A DNA stretch of 10,789 bases from JAAFIP01 sp031431335. Its GTDB lineage: Bacteria > Pseudomonadota > Gammaproteobacteria > Burkholderiales > Burkholderiaceae_C. Below are positions 1 to 5,964 of this stretch, piece by piece; the stretch's first letter is position 1; the number at the start of each line of letters is the position of its first letter. The translations under genes were made by a program, and so were the position numbers. Location of the stretch: NCBI GenBank assembly GCA_031431335.1, contig JANPDG010000141.1:1-10789 (forward strand), in the 5' to 3' direction. Under the pieces are notes generated by a model, which was given only the letters and a program-made list of their open reading frames with translations, was not told where the DNA came from and made no database searches.

Positions 1-407
1 CATCGCTACTACGGTGTACTGGCACCGAACTCGCCGTTCAAGGCGGCGGTCACGGCAATCGCGCAGGCCGTTCCTTCACAACTGGCCAAGGTGCCAGCCG
101 AGCCAGCTACTGCGAGCGATGGTGTGCCAACCCAGCCCGAATCTACCAGGTGTTCCCGCTGCTATGCCCGCTGTGCGGCGGCCAAATGCGCATCATCGCC
201 TTCATCACGCACAGCGCCGATATCCGGCAAATGCTCGTGTCCCTCGGGGTGCAGGCCGCGCCGCCAAATATCGCACCAGCGCGGGGGCCGCCGTTGTGGG
301 AGGACTGTGATGCGCAGATGGGTGAGGGTGCCCAAGTTGAGCCAGACTGGGATCTGTTGGGGCAACCCGCACCGGACTACGAGCTTGACCAGTGTATCAA
401 TGGGTGA
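1..407 (+). pseudogene. IS91-type transposase, 3' remnant with frameshift
   Basis: This is the C-terminal part of a Y2-type (IS91 family, Y2_Tnp) transposase, which in intact form would drive rolling-circle-like transposition. Frame 1 opens with HRYYGVLAPNSPFKAAVTA, the stretch typical of the region after the Y2 catalytic domain. The family-like reading then moves to frame 3 around 95-120 and continues as ARIYQVFPLLCPLCGGQMR (from about 135), including a CPxC pair at 165-176, then THSADIRQML and ARGPPLWEDCDAQMGEG, ending at the TGA at 405-407. Frame 1 itself stays open to 411 but loses family character, so I read this as a -1/+2 frameshift. The 5' part lies outside the window, so I cannot tell whether the catalytic tyrosines survive. 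With the frameshift the product is very probably dead. The family assignment is recalled from consensus, not from a search. Confidence 0.8.
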
Positions 408-465
408 GTGATCGACACAGCGATCCAAGCAGCGTTTCAGACTAGCTGCGGGGTAAGTCTGCGTG

Positions 466-533
466 CGTCGCAGGCTCAAAACTCGTTGGCGAGCAGCAGC
501 CTTATCACCTTGTTCATTGCGTCGGCTGCGACG
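466..533. repeat. Inverted repeat downstream of the IS91-type remnant
   Basis: An exact 8-bp inverted pair (CGTCGCAG at 466-473 and CTGCGACG at 526-533) encloses 52 bp. Each arm is followed by a related short word (GGCTCAAAA at 472-480, GGTTCAAAC at 533-541). It lies between the transposase stop and the lpdA fragment, where a terminal (oriIS/terIS-like) structure of the element would be expected. The link to the element end is inference, and no second copy is visible here to define the boundary. Confidence 0.3.
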
Positions 534-575
534 GTTCAAACGGCAGGGATCAGTGGATTTTGAGTCCCCCAAATC

Positions 576-713
576 CGCGCCATAGCCAATGGCCGCAACG
601 AAGGTGTCACCAAGCTACTATTCGACGATTCACCTGAAGCCCACGGCCACGGCAAAATCCTGAGCGGCGGCATGGTGGGCCAGCATGCAGGCGACATGAT
701 CGGCGAAATCGCC
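576..713 (+). pseudogene. lpdA: lpdA (dihydrolipoyl dehydrogenase) internal fragment
   Basis: Forty-six codons read RAIANGRNEGVTKLLFDDS, then PEAHGHGKILSGGMVGQHAG and DMIGEIA. This is the C-terminal dimerisation-domain segment of the E3 subunit of 2-oxoacid dehydrogenase complexes, as found in Burkholderiales. Homology starts abruptly at about 576, immediately after the IS91-type remnant region, and stops abruptly after the GEIA codons at 713. The usual continuation (ALAIEMG and the HPHPT active-site region) is missing, and the frame runs into unrelated sequence with a TAA at 804-806. There is no start codon context or Shine-Dalgarno sequence. It is a scrap left by rearrangement, probably linked to the adjacent mobile element, and cannot be functional. 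The functional lpdA should be elsewhere in the genome. Confidence 0.75.
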
Positions 714-834
714 CCTTTCGTCGCTGCGCTGTCTCGTCCTGCCCAGCTTCATAAGTTGGCCCGCAATGCAGGTTGCGAAGGATTTTGTGCTTTCAATCGC
801 GGGTAAAAAGGGAGTGAAAAGACTGTTTAGCCTA
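714..834. other. Non-coding stretch between lpdA scrap and promoter
   Basis: I see no convincing gene here. The + frame from the lpdA scrap stays open to 806, but its translation (RPAQLHKLARNAG and onward) is not recognisable. A - strand open frame over 630-908 also has no family features. It is probably rearranged or decayed sequence. Confidence 0.5.
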
Positions 835-863
835 TTGCCATTCAAATAAATATGCAATATATT
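835..863 (+). promoter_or_regulatory. Sigma70-like promoter of the Bug/TctC gene
   Basis: TTGCCA (835-840) and TATATT (858-863) are separated by exactly 17 bp, and each matches the sigma70 consensus at 5 of 6 bases. The predicted transcription start is near 870, leaving a leader of about 150 nt before the ATG at 1019. The -10 box lies inside a 16-bp palindrome, so initiation is likely controlled by a dimeric regulator. Inferred from sequence only. Confidence 0.6.
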
Positions 864-867
864 GCAT
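852..867. promoter_or_regulatory. Perfect 16-bp palindromic operator candidate
   Basis: ATGCAATATATTGCAT is a perfect palindrome that covers the -10 box of the promoter at 835-863. A protein bound here would block RNA polymerase, which fits a repressor of the GntR or similar dimeric helix-turn-helix class. The half-site core GCAATATA recurs at 888-895, downstream of the likely start. No regulator gene for it is visible in the window, so the identity of the binding protein is unknown. Confidence 0.5.
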
Positions 868-1018
868 TTAATGATGTGCGTGTTAAAGCAATATAGTACA
901 TCTCCCATCCTGTTACTGCTTCAATTTCCCACAACGTCCGTAGCCCGGTCAGCTGCGGTGCGTTCCCAACATGACCAGTCCACCGGACGATCAACATTAC
1001 AACGATGAGGAGCAAATT

Positions 1019-1993
1019 ATGAAAACTTGGACAAAAACCTTGCTGGCTACCAGCACTCTGGCACTCGCTACTTTGGCTGCGGCCCAGGGCTACCCTAACA
1101 AACCGGTGACGATGATTGTTGCCTTTCCGCCGGGTGGTGGCTCTGATGTGCTGGGCCGACTGGTGGGCAAGGGCATGCAAGAGTCTTTGGGACAGACGGT
1201 TGTTGTGGAGAACATCGTAGGTGTGGGCGGCTCGCTGGGCGTGCTGAAAGCGGCTAATGCCGCACCTGATGGCTACACCATCCTGGCAGGCTCGCCGCTG
1301 GAGTTAATTTACACGCCGCTGGGCATTGCAGCTGCCAAAAACAAACCTGAAGACATGCGCATGGCGGCTTTGGTAGGCCACACACCGATTGCCATCGTTG
1401 TCCGAAAAGACCTGCCTGTTAACACGCTGGAAGAGTTTATGGCGCTGGCCAAAAAGTCTGACAAGCCTTTGAGCTTTGGTTCGACGGGCATAGGGTCGCT
1501 GTACCACTTGATGGCCGAAAAGGCCCTGCAAAACTCAGGCGCCACGGGCCTACATGCCCCTTACAACGGCTTGGCTCCATACCTTAAAGACCTGATGGGC
1601 GGCGTGATCGACTTTGCCGTGGTGCCCTTGGTAGGCCCAGTGCTTGGTGCAATTGATGGCGGCCAAATCAAGGCGCTGGCAGTGGCTGCGCCCCAGTCGA
1701 TTGCCCGCCTGCCTAAACTGCCGCCTGCGCGCGCGACCAAGGGGTTTGAAGACTACCAGTTCAGTATTTGGATCGGCGTGCAAGCCAGCGCCAAAACGCC
1801 AGATGCGCAAGTGGCCGCGATCCACAAAGCAGCCTATGCGGCTATGACCAACCCAGAGCTGCGCAAGACGATAGAGACCGCTGGCACGGTGATTGCCGAG
1901 CCCATGAGCTTGCAGCAACTGGACAGCTTCTATAAAAAAGAAGCCGCTACGGGTGCAGCCATTGCCAAATCTATCAACCTGCAAGCTCAGTAA
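1019..1993 (+). CDS. Bug/TctC-family periplasmic solute-binding protein
   Basis: This is a 324-aa tripartite tricarboxylate transporter substrate-binding protein. It would capture a small carboxylate or related ligand in the periplasm. Residues 1-22 form a Sec signal peptide (KTW.K, hydrophobic core, then LAAA before QGYPNKP). The mature start YPNKPVTMIVAFPPGG is the family hallmark, followed by SDVLGRLVGKGM, LGQTVVVEN, GVGGSLGVLKAANAAPDGYT (about 68-87) and the FGSTGIGSLYHL loop (about 153-164) that lines the ligand cleft. An in-frame ATG exists at 971, but 1019 is preferred: AGGAG at 1008-1012 sits 6 nt upstream, and the signal peptide begins there. No TctA/TctB membrane genes lie next to it, so it is an orphan Bug protein, as is common in Burkholderiales. 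It has its own promoter and terminator. The ligand cannot be told. Confidence 0.92.
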   Translation: MKTWTKTLLATSTLALATLAAAQGYPNKPVTMIVAFPPGGGSDVLGRLVGKGMQESLGQTVVVENIVGVGGSLGVLKAANAAPDGYTILAGSPLELIYTPLGIAAAKNKPEDMRMAALVGHTPIAIVVRKDLPVNTLEEFMALAKKSDKPLSFGSTGIGSLYHLMAEKALQNSGATGLHAPYNGLAPYLKDLMGGVIDFAVVPLVGPVLGAIDGGQIKALAVAAPQSIARLPKLPPARATKGFEDYQFSIWIGVQASAKTPDAQVAAIHKAAYAAMTNPELRKTIETAGTVIAEPMSLQQLDSFYKKEAATGAAIAKSINLQAQ

Positions 1994-2000
1994 GCTAAAG

Positions 2001-2035
2001 AGAGCCTGCTGCTTGAGCCAGCAGGCTTTGTCTTG
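2001..2035 (+). terminator. Rho-independent terminator after the Bug gene
   Basis: A perfect 9-bp stem (AGCCTGCTG at 2003-2011, CAGCAGGCT at 2019-2027) with a 7-nt loop is followed by TTGTCTT. It begins 9 nt after the TAA of the binding-protein gene and should end that transcript as a single-gene unit. Confidence 0.8.
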
Positions 2036-2325
2036 CGTCCAATGGCTCTGAGCAGGGAGATTTTTTGGTGATTTTCCGACGGTGAAGCTTAACAATGAGC
2101 TGTTTATTTAGCGGCAATTGAGCTTCTTCACCGTTGCTTGTTGTTTTCGAGACCGTGCGTGTGATTTATGCACGAAGATAGTGCTTAGGTACCTGTGCGA
2201 GCCAAAGACAGTTAGTACAATGGCTTACGTCTATGGGTCTTCTAAACGTCTTGTTTTATCACTTTTACCGACAGTGCTGCGCTATTTTGCGCTATTCAAG
2301 CCTGCTTAGTTTTTCAGGTGCGGCG
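2036..2325. other. Intergenic region with imperfect hairpin and weak promoter
   Basis: About 290 bp without a convincing gene. It contains an imperfect inverted repeat: CGGTGAAGCT at 2080-2089 pairs with AGCTTCTTCACCG at 2121-2133 with a 3-nt bulge. TACAAT at 2216-2221 is a reasonable -10 box for the following gene but has no good -35 partner. The open frame over 2118-2309 has no ATG start or ribosome site and no recognisable product, so it is not called. Confidence 0.4.
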
Positions 2326-4254
2326 ATGCCGCGCGGCATGGGCGCGCTGCTGTTGGGTTTGTGGTTGGGGGCGCTATCACCCACATCTGCTTTGGCGCAA
2401 ATTGCCAGCCCTGCAGCGATTGATTTGAGCCGAGCCAGTAGCCCATTGCAGGCGGATGGGCAAGATTTAGCGCGCCTGCCTATGTTGGCGTTGCAAGGCT
2501 TGGGCGCACAGTCCACCCCCGCGCAGGCAATGGTATCTAAGGCATATGTAGCGTTTGAGCCCGACGCAATTTATCAGCTTTCGGGCAATGCTGCGCTGTG
2601 GATCAAGCTGAAAGTCGAAACCGACCCACTGTCTGACAGGCGCTGGACGCTGGTCTTTACCAAGACCTTTTTAGACCGCATCGAGCTGCACTACCAAGAT
2701 GCACAAGGCCAATGGAAAAAGCAGCAGGCAGGCGACGCTATTGCGCACAGCCAGTGGTCGCAGCGCACCCTAGCGCCCCAGCTGCGGGTACCCGCGCTGC
2801 CTGCGGGTGAGCATGAGCTGTTGATTAAAATTGTGCAAGAGTTTCCGCAGCAAATTCCGGTTGCGCTGATGCTGGACGGCGCAGCCGCCGATCTGAACCA
2901 AAGCGATACCTTGGTGGCCGCTACCGTGCTGGGCGTGTTGGGCTTGGTGCTGCTGCTGGCCTTGCATTTGGCCTACAGCTACCGCGACAGCGTCTACGTC
3001 TGGTATGCCATCTATGTGCTGTTTAGCTTGTTGTCGGTGGGTGCCTATTTGGGCATTGCGAGCTACTTGTTTTGGCCGCAAGCAGATCGGTGGCCTGAGG
3101 TGTCGATTTTGGTGTTGATTTTGATCTCGGTGGCTGCGCAGCTGTGGTTTTGTCAGGCCATGTTTATGCGCGATATGCAGTCCGTGGTGCTCAAGCAGAT
3201 GGCGCAATACGTAGTGGTTTTCTCCGTATTGTTGGCGTTGTCGAATCTATTCGTCAACTCAGCCGACTACAGAATCAACGCCTTCGCTCTGGGTTTGGCG
3301 CTGTGCATCGGCTCCATCACCATCATTGTCGGCAAAGCTGCAGTCAATAAGCTGCCATCGGCCTATTTTTGGCTGGCCGCTTATCTGCCTTTGATTGTGA
3401 GCGTGGTAATTGCACTCCTGGAAAACTTGAGCTTTATCAACTCAGTTGGGTTGCCATATTCTCTTCCTGCTTACACCCTGGCGTTTGAGGCCATGGTGCT
3501 GCTGTTTGCGCTGCATCTGCATGCGAAAAACCGCCATGCTGTGCAAGAGCGTGAGCGCGCATTGACCGCAACTGATCCACTGACTGGTTTTTTGAATGCA
3601 CGCGTTTTTGCCCAGCGCTTGTTGGCCATGTGGGCTAAGGCAGTGGCTGGCAACAAAGAACTGGCCTTGGTGATGGTGTATGTGCACCACACCAGTGACA
3701 AAACCGATCCACAGTCCGCCCTGCGGCTAGAGCGCAAGCTGCTGCGCAGCGTGCGCCTGCTCAACACCATCACCCGCGATGTAGATGCGATAGCCCGCGT
3801 GGGCGGCAATGTGCTGTCGGTTGCTATGCCCGGCATACCGATGGGCGAGGACTTGAACAATCGGCTGGCGCGGCTGATCGCACTGGGCCTCATGCTCGAC
3901 CCGTATGACGCCGAGCCGATGGAGCTGCACTTTCGCATAGCGGCTGGTACGCGCGGCATGTGGGGCGACGATCTTAAGTCGCTTGACAGCCACCTGCGCG
4001 CAGCCATTGCGCAGACCAGCGGCTGGAGCCGCAAACCCATTCAGTACATCACCGCGCAAAGCCCAGCAGCACCGTCACCTCAATTACTTGCCATCCCAGC
4101 ACAGCAGTCTAAAGCCACCAATGCGCTGGTAGGCACAGTGCATCGCAGCAGTGACGGGCAGAGCGAGGGTGACCCCGCCGCTCTGAACGCGAGCCTGCGC
4201 AGCTCGGGTGCCAATACCAGTGCGCCACCATCGTCATCATCATCTACTATTTAG
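2326..4254 (+). CDS. 7TMR-DISM membrane sensor with degenerate GGDEF domain
   Basis: This is a 642-aa inner-membrane signalling protein. Residues 1-24 form a signal peptide (MPRGMGALLLGLWLGALS, then TSALA before Q). About 30-185 is a periplasmic 7TMR-DISM extracellular domain (LWIKLKVE, ELHYQDAQGQW, PALPAGEHELLIKI). About 193-400 holds seven hydrophobic segments typical of 7TMR-DISM_7TM. A short charged linker (NRHAVQERERALTATD) leads to a GGDEF-like domain that starts with TDPLTGFLNAR (about 416). The signature position reads VGGNVLSV (GG at 493-494), so the catalytic D/E pair is lost and diguanylate cyclase activity is unlikely. RDVD just upstream (484-487) is placed like the RxxD inhibitory c-di-GMP site. 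The tail of about 60 residues is rich in Ser, Ala and Pro. The start at 2326 is chosen for the signal peptide and the AGGTG at 2316-2320. An ATG 31 codons upstream (2233) has no ribosome site. Confidence 0.85.
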   Translation: MPRGMGALLLGLWLGALSPTSALAQIASPAAIDLSRASSPLQADGQDLARLPMLALQGLGAQSTPAQAMVSKAYVAFEPDAIYQLSGNAALWIKLKVETDPLSDRRWTLVFTKTFLDRIELHYQDAQGQWKKQQAGDAIAHSQWSQRTLAPQLRVPALPAGEHELLIKIVQEFPQQIPVALMLDGAAADLNQSDTLVAATVLGVLGLVLLLALHLAYSYRDSVYVWYAIYVLFSLLSVGAYLGIASYLFWPQADRWPEVSILVLILISVAAQLWFCQAMFMRDMQSVVLKQMAQYVVVFSVLLALSNLFVNSADYRINAFALGLALCIGSITIIVGKAAVNKLPSAYFWLAAYLPLIVSVVIALLENLSFINSVGLPYSLPAYTLAFEAMVLLFALHLHAKNRHAVQERERALTATDPLTGFLNARVFAQRLLAMWAKAVAGNKELALVMVYVHHTSDKTDPQSALRLERKLLRSVRLLNTITRDVDAIARVGGNVLSVAMPGIPMGEDLNNRLARLIALGLMLDPYDAEPMELHFRIAAGTRGMWGDDLKSLDSHLRAAIAQTSGWSRKPIQYITAQSPAAPSPQLLAIPAQQSKATNALVGTVHRSSDGQSEGDPAALNASLRSSGANTSAPPSSSSSTI

Positions 4255-4308
4255 GCATTTTTCCGACGTGGATATTAAATAGTTTGCTATATATTTAATA
4301 GTAAATGC
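4255..4308 (+). repeat. Dispersed intergenic repeat, copy A
   Basis: The copy begins on the base after the TAG of the GGDEF-like gene. Its first 36 nt (4255-4290, starting GCATTTTTCCGACG) match copies at 5873 and 9522 with two differences in each pairing. The tail is AT-rich and folds: TATTAAATA (4273-4281) pairs with TATTTAATA (4292-4300), and the outer words GCATTT (4255-4260) and AAATGC (4303-4308) are also inverted. It lies between two converging genes and could serve as a transcript end, though the stem is weak and AT-rich. Confidence 0.85.
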
Positions 4309-4311
4309 AAG

Positions 4312-5175
4312 CTAAACGGTGCTCACCAATCCATGCTGCCCCAGCCAGCACAGTATCTGCGGCCACAGTTGCACGCCCACTTGGGAGCGGTAGTAGCCCA
4401 TGTGGCCTATTTGGCCTACGCCTAGGCTGCGCGGGTCTAGGTCAATCGCGTCTACGCGCGCATTGCGGTAGCCTTTGAAAAACGCATCGCGTGACGCGGG
4501 CGGTGCCCACAGGTCGTCGGTGCTCACCGCTGCGGCTAACGGTATGCGCACATCGGTAAATTTATCGGTAATGGCCTTGGCCTTTGGGTCGTCAAAAAAG
4601 TAATGCGGGTTGGCGCACCAGCGCTTCCAGTCGCGGTACACGCCCATGGGAATGTCCTCGCCCATACCAAACTTGCTCATCGGCTGGTAGCCGTACATGC
4701 GTGTAGCAATGGGCCCGGCAATGTTCCACAGTGCCCAGGCACGGTAGCGCTCGGGGCGCGGCATCCAGCCGTGCCAGCCTGCGCCTACGCCGCACAGGTA
4801 GGCTGCCTGCAGCACATTGGGGTTGGGCAGCTGGCCGATGGCATGGCCACCCAAGCTGTGGCCTACTAAATACACCTTGCCGCGTTGGGCGGCGTACTCT
4901 ACCGCTGCAGCCAAGTCATAGCGCGACCAGTCGGCATAGTCCATTTCAAAGCCTTTGAGCGGGCCATATTTCGACTCGCCAATACCCCGGTAGTCGGTAG
5001 TTACCACGTTGATGCCGCGCGCCTGTGCATACTCGGCAAACTTGGCATAAAACCAGCGCGGCACCGCAGTGGCCGCACCGATAACGATGAACTGATCGCT
5101 GGGCGCTGCGTAGTGGCTGGCCGCCAAAACATAGCCATCTTTTGCAGTGAGGGTGATTTTTTCAAACGGGTTCAT
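4312..5175 (-). CDS. Alpha/beta hydrolase (COG4757-like)
   Basis: This is a 287-aa cytoplasmic hydrolase with no signal peptide. The alpha/beta fold is recognisable from FIVIGAATAVPRWFYAKFA (N-terminal strand and oxyanion region), TTDYRGIGES (about 59-68), the nucleophile elbow GHSLGG with Ser107, an acid residue in STDDLWAPP (Asp220 or 221), and the catalytic His258 in IGHMGYYRS. The overall pattern resembles the predicted hydrolases of COG4757, whose substrates are mostly unknown. It is divergent from the TetR gene, with 68 bp and a long palindrome between them, so the regulator very likely controls it. There is no Shine-Dalgarno sequence before the ATG at 5175. A TACACT box (read on the - strand, 5183-5188) ends 7 nt upstream of the ATG, suggesting a leaderless or nearly leaderless mRNA. 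The substrate cannot be told. Confidence 0.88.
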   Translation of the reverse strand: MNPFEKITLTAKDGYVLAASHYAAPSDQFIVIGAATAVPRWFYAKFAEYAQARGINVVTTDYRGIGESKYGPLKGFEMDYADWSRYDLAAAVEYAAQRGKVYLVGHSLGGHAIGQLPNPNVLQAAYLCGVGAGWHGWMPRPERYRAWALWNIAGPIATRMYGYQPMSKFGMGEDIPMGVYRDWKRWCANPHYFFDDPKAKAITDKFTDVRIPLAAAVSTDDLWAPPASRDAFFKGYRNARVDAIDLDPRSLGVGQIGHMGYYRSQVGVQLWPQILCWLGQHGLVSTV

Positions 5176-5190
5176 GGTGCAAAGTGTAGC

Positions 5191-5218
5191 ACTAACTAGA
5201 CCGGTCGGTTTAGTCAGT
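5191..5218. promoter_or_regulatory. 28-bp TetR-type operator between divergent genes
   Basis: The site has the form ACTnACTAnACCG, a 2-bp centre, then CGGTnTAGTnAGT, with 22 of 28 positions symmetric about 5204/5205. It occupies the middle of the 68-bp gap between the hydrolase and TetR starts, upstream of both presumed -10 boxes. This is the classical arrangement for a TetR-family regulator that represses itself and its divergent target. Binding is inferred from position and symmetry. Confidence 0.75.
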
Positions 5219-5227
5219 GGTGTTTGA

Positions 5228-5233
5228 TATGAT
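5228..5233 (+). promoter_or_regulatory. -10 box of the TetR gene
   Basis: TATGAT matches the TATAAT consensus at 5 of 6 bases and ends 10 nt before the ATG at 5244. A start site at about 5240 would leave almost no leader. The -35 region would fall inside the palindrome at 5191-5218 and has no good consensus match, which fits repression by occlusion. Confidence 0.45.
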
Positions 5234-5243
5234 GCACTAAATT

Positions 5244-5855
5244 ATGGTCACCAGCAAATCCACCGTTTTCGCAGTCGACGACACCGACACCCGCAGCCGC
5301 ATCTTGCAGGCCGCGCAGCGCGTGTTTCGCAAGCGGGGCTACCACGCTACGGGTTTGAGCGATATTTTGGAGCTGGCCCAAGCGCCCAAAGGCTCGATGT
5401 ACCACCACTTTCCCGGTGGCAAAGAGGCTATCGGGGTGTGTGTGATCGAGGACATTGCCCAGGCGCTATTGGCTATATTGCAGCAAAGCCGTGCGCGCAA
5501 CACCGAGGCGCTGATCACGCAGGCAGGCGAGCAGCTTTGCGCGGTGATGCTGAAAACCAACTACGAAATATGCGCCTTGTTCTCTGCTTTTGCAGCTGAG
5601 CGCACTGCGTCGCCACTGCTGGGTCAAGCCGTGGCGCGCGCCTACGAGGCACTGGTCGACGCGATGGTGCAGCGGTTGCTGTCTGACGGCTTTAGCCTGC
5701 GTGAAGCCAAGGACACGGCACTGATGGTGGTGGCACTGCTAGAAGGCGGCTCTGTGCTGTCGCAAGCGCAGCAAAACATGAGCGCGTTTCGCCTGAGCGT
5801 AAAACATGCAGCGGCGCTGTGCACGCTGCATGTTGCACCGTCTTCATCTACTTAG
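5244..5855 (+). CDS. TetR/AcrR-family transcriptional regulator
   Basis: This is a 203-aa one-component repressor. The N-terminal TetR_N helix-turn-helix spans about residues 17-63 (SRILQAAQRVFRKRGYHATG, then DILELAQAPKGSMYHHFPGG). The APKGSMYHHFPGGKEAIG motif is that of the LmrA/YxaF-type subgroup, whose members often sense small hydrophobic or aromatic compounds. The C-terminal half (about 70-195) is alpha-helical and would bind ligand and dimerise; the ligand is unknown. The gene is divergent from the alpha/beta hydrolase across a 28-bp palindrome, so autoregulation and control of the hydrolase are the simplest model. The ATG at 5244 has no Shine-Dalgarno sequence and follows a -10-like box by 10 nt. 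No other ATG upstream of the HTH domain is better placed. Confidence 0.9.
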   Translation: MVTSKSTVFAVDDTDTRSRILQAAQRVFRKRGYHATGLSDILELAQAPKGSMYHHFPGGKEAIGVCVIEDIAQALLAILQQSRARNTEALITQAGEQLCAVMLKTNYEICALFSAFAAERTASPLLGQAVARAYEALVDAMVQRLLSDGFSLREAKDTALMVVALLEGGSVLSQAQQNMSAFRLSVKHAAALCTLHVAPSSST

Positions 5856-5872
5856 TTTTGGAGAAAAAACAA

Positions 5873-5922
5873 GCATTTTTCCGACGTGGATATTCAATAG
5901 TATGCTATGAATTAAATAGCAA
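5873..5922 (+). repeat. Dispersed intergenic repeat, copy B
   Basis: The 36-nt head at 5873-5908 matches copies A and C, with two differences from each. The tail differs from A but keeps an inverted pair: TGCTAT (5903-5908) with ATAGCA (5916-5921), separated by 7 nt. It starts 17 nt after the TetR stop codon and ends about 40 nt before the stop of the converging gamma-glutamyltransferase gene. Confidence 0.85.
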
Positions 5923-5964
5923 ATAAATCTACTTTCAACTCATAGCCCACACAATACAAGCGAA

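Noticed and set aside
630..908. - strand open frame over the lpdA scrap and promoter
   Set aside because: It is antisense to recognisable lpdA sequence and overlaps the Bug promoter, with no recognisable domain and no ribosome site.
2071..2082. TTTTCCGACG shared with the head of the dispersed repeat
   Set aside because: Only about 10 bases match and the following sequence has no similarity to the other copies, so it may be chance.
2233..2325. Longer N-terminus for the GGDEF-like protein from the ATG at 2233
   Set aside because: No ribosome site at 2233, and the extension would bury a clear signal peptide that starts at 2326.
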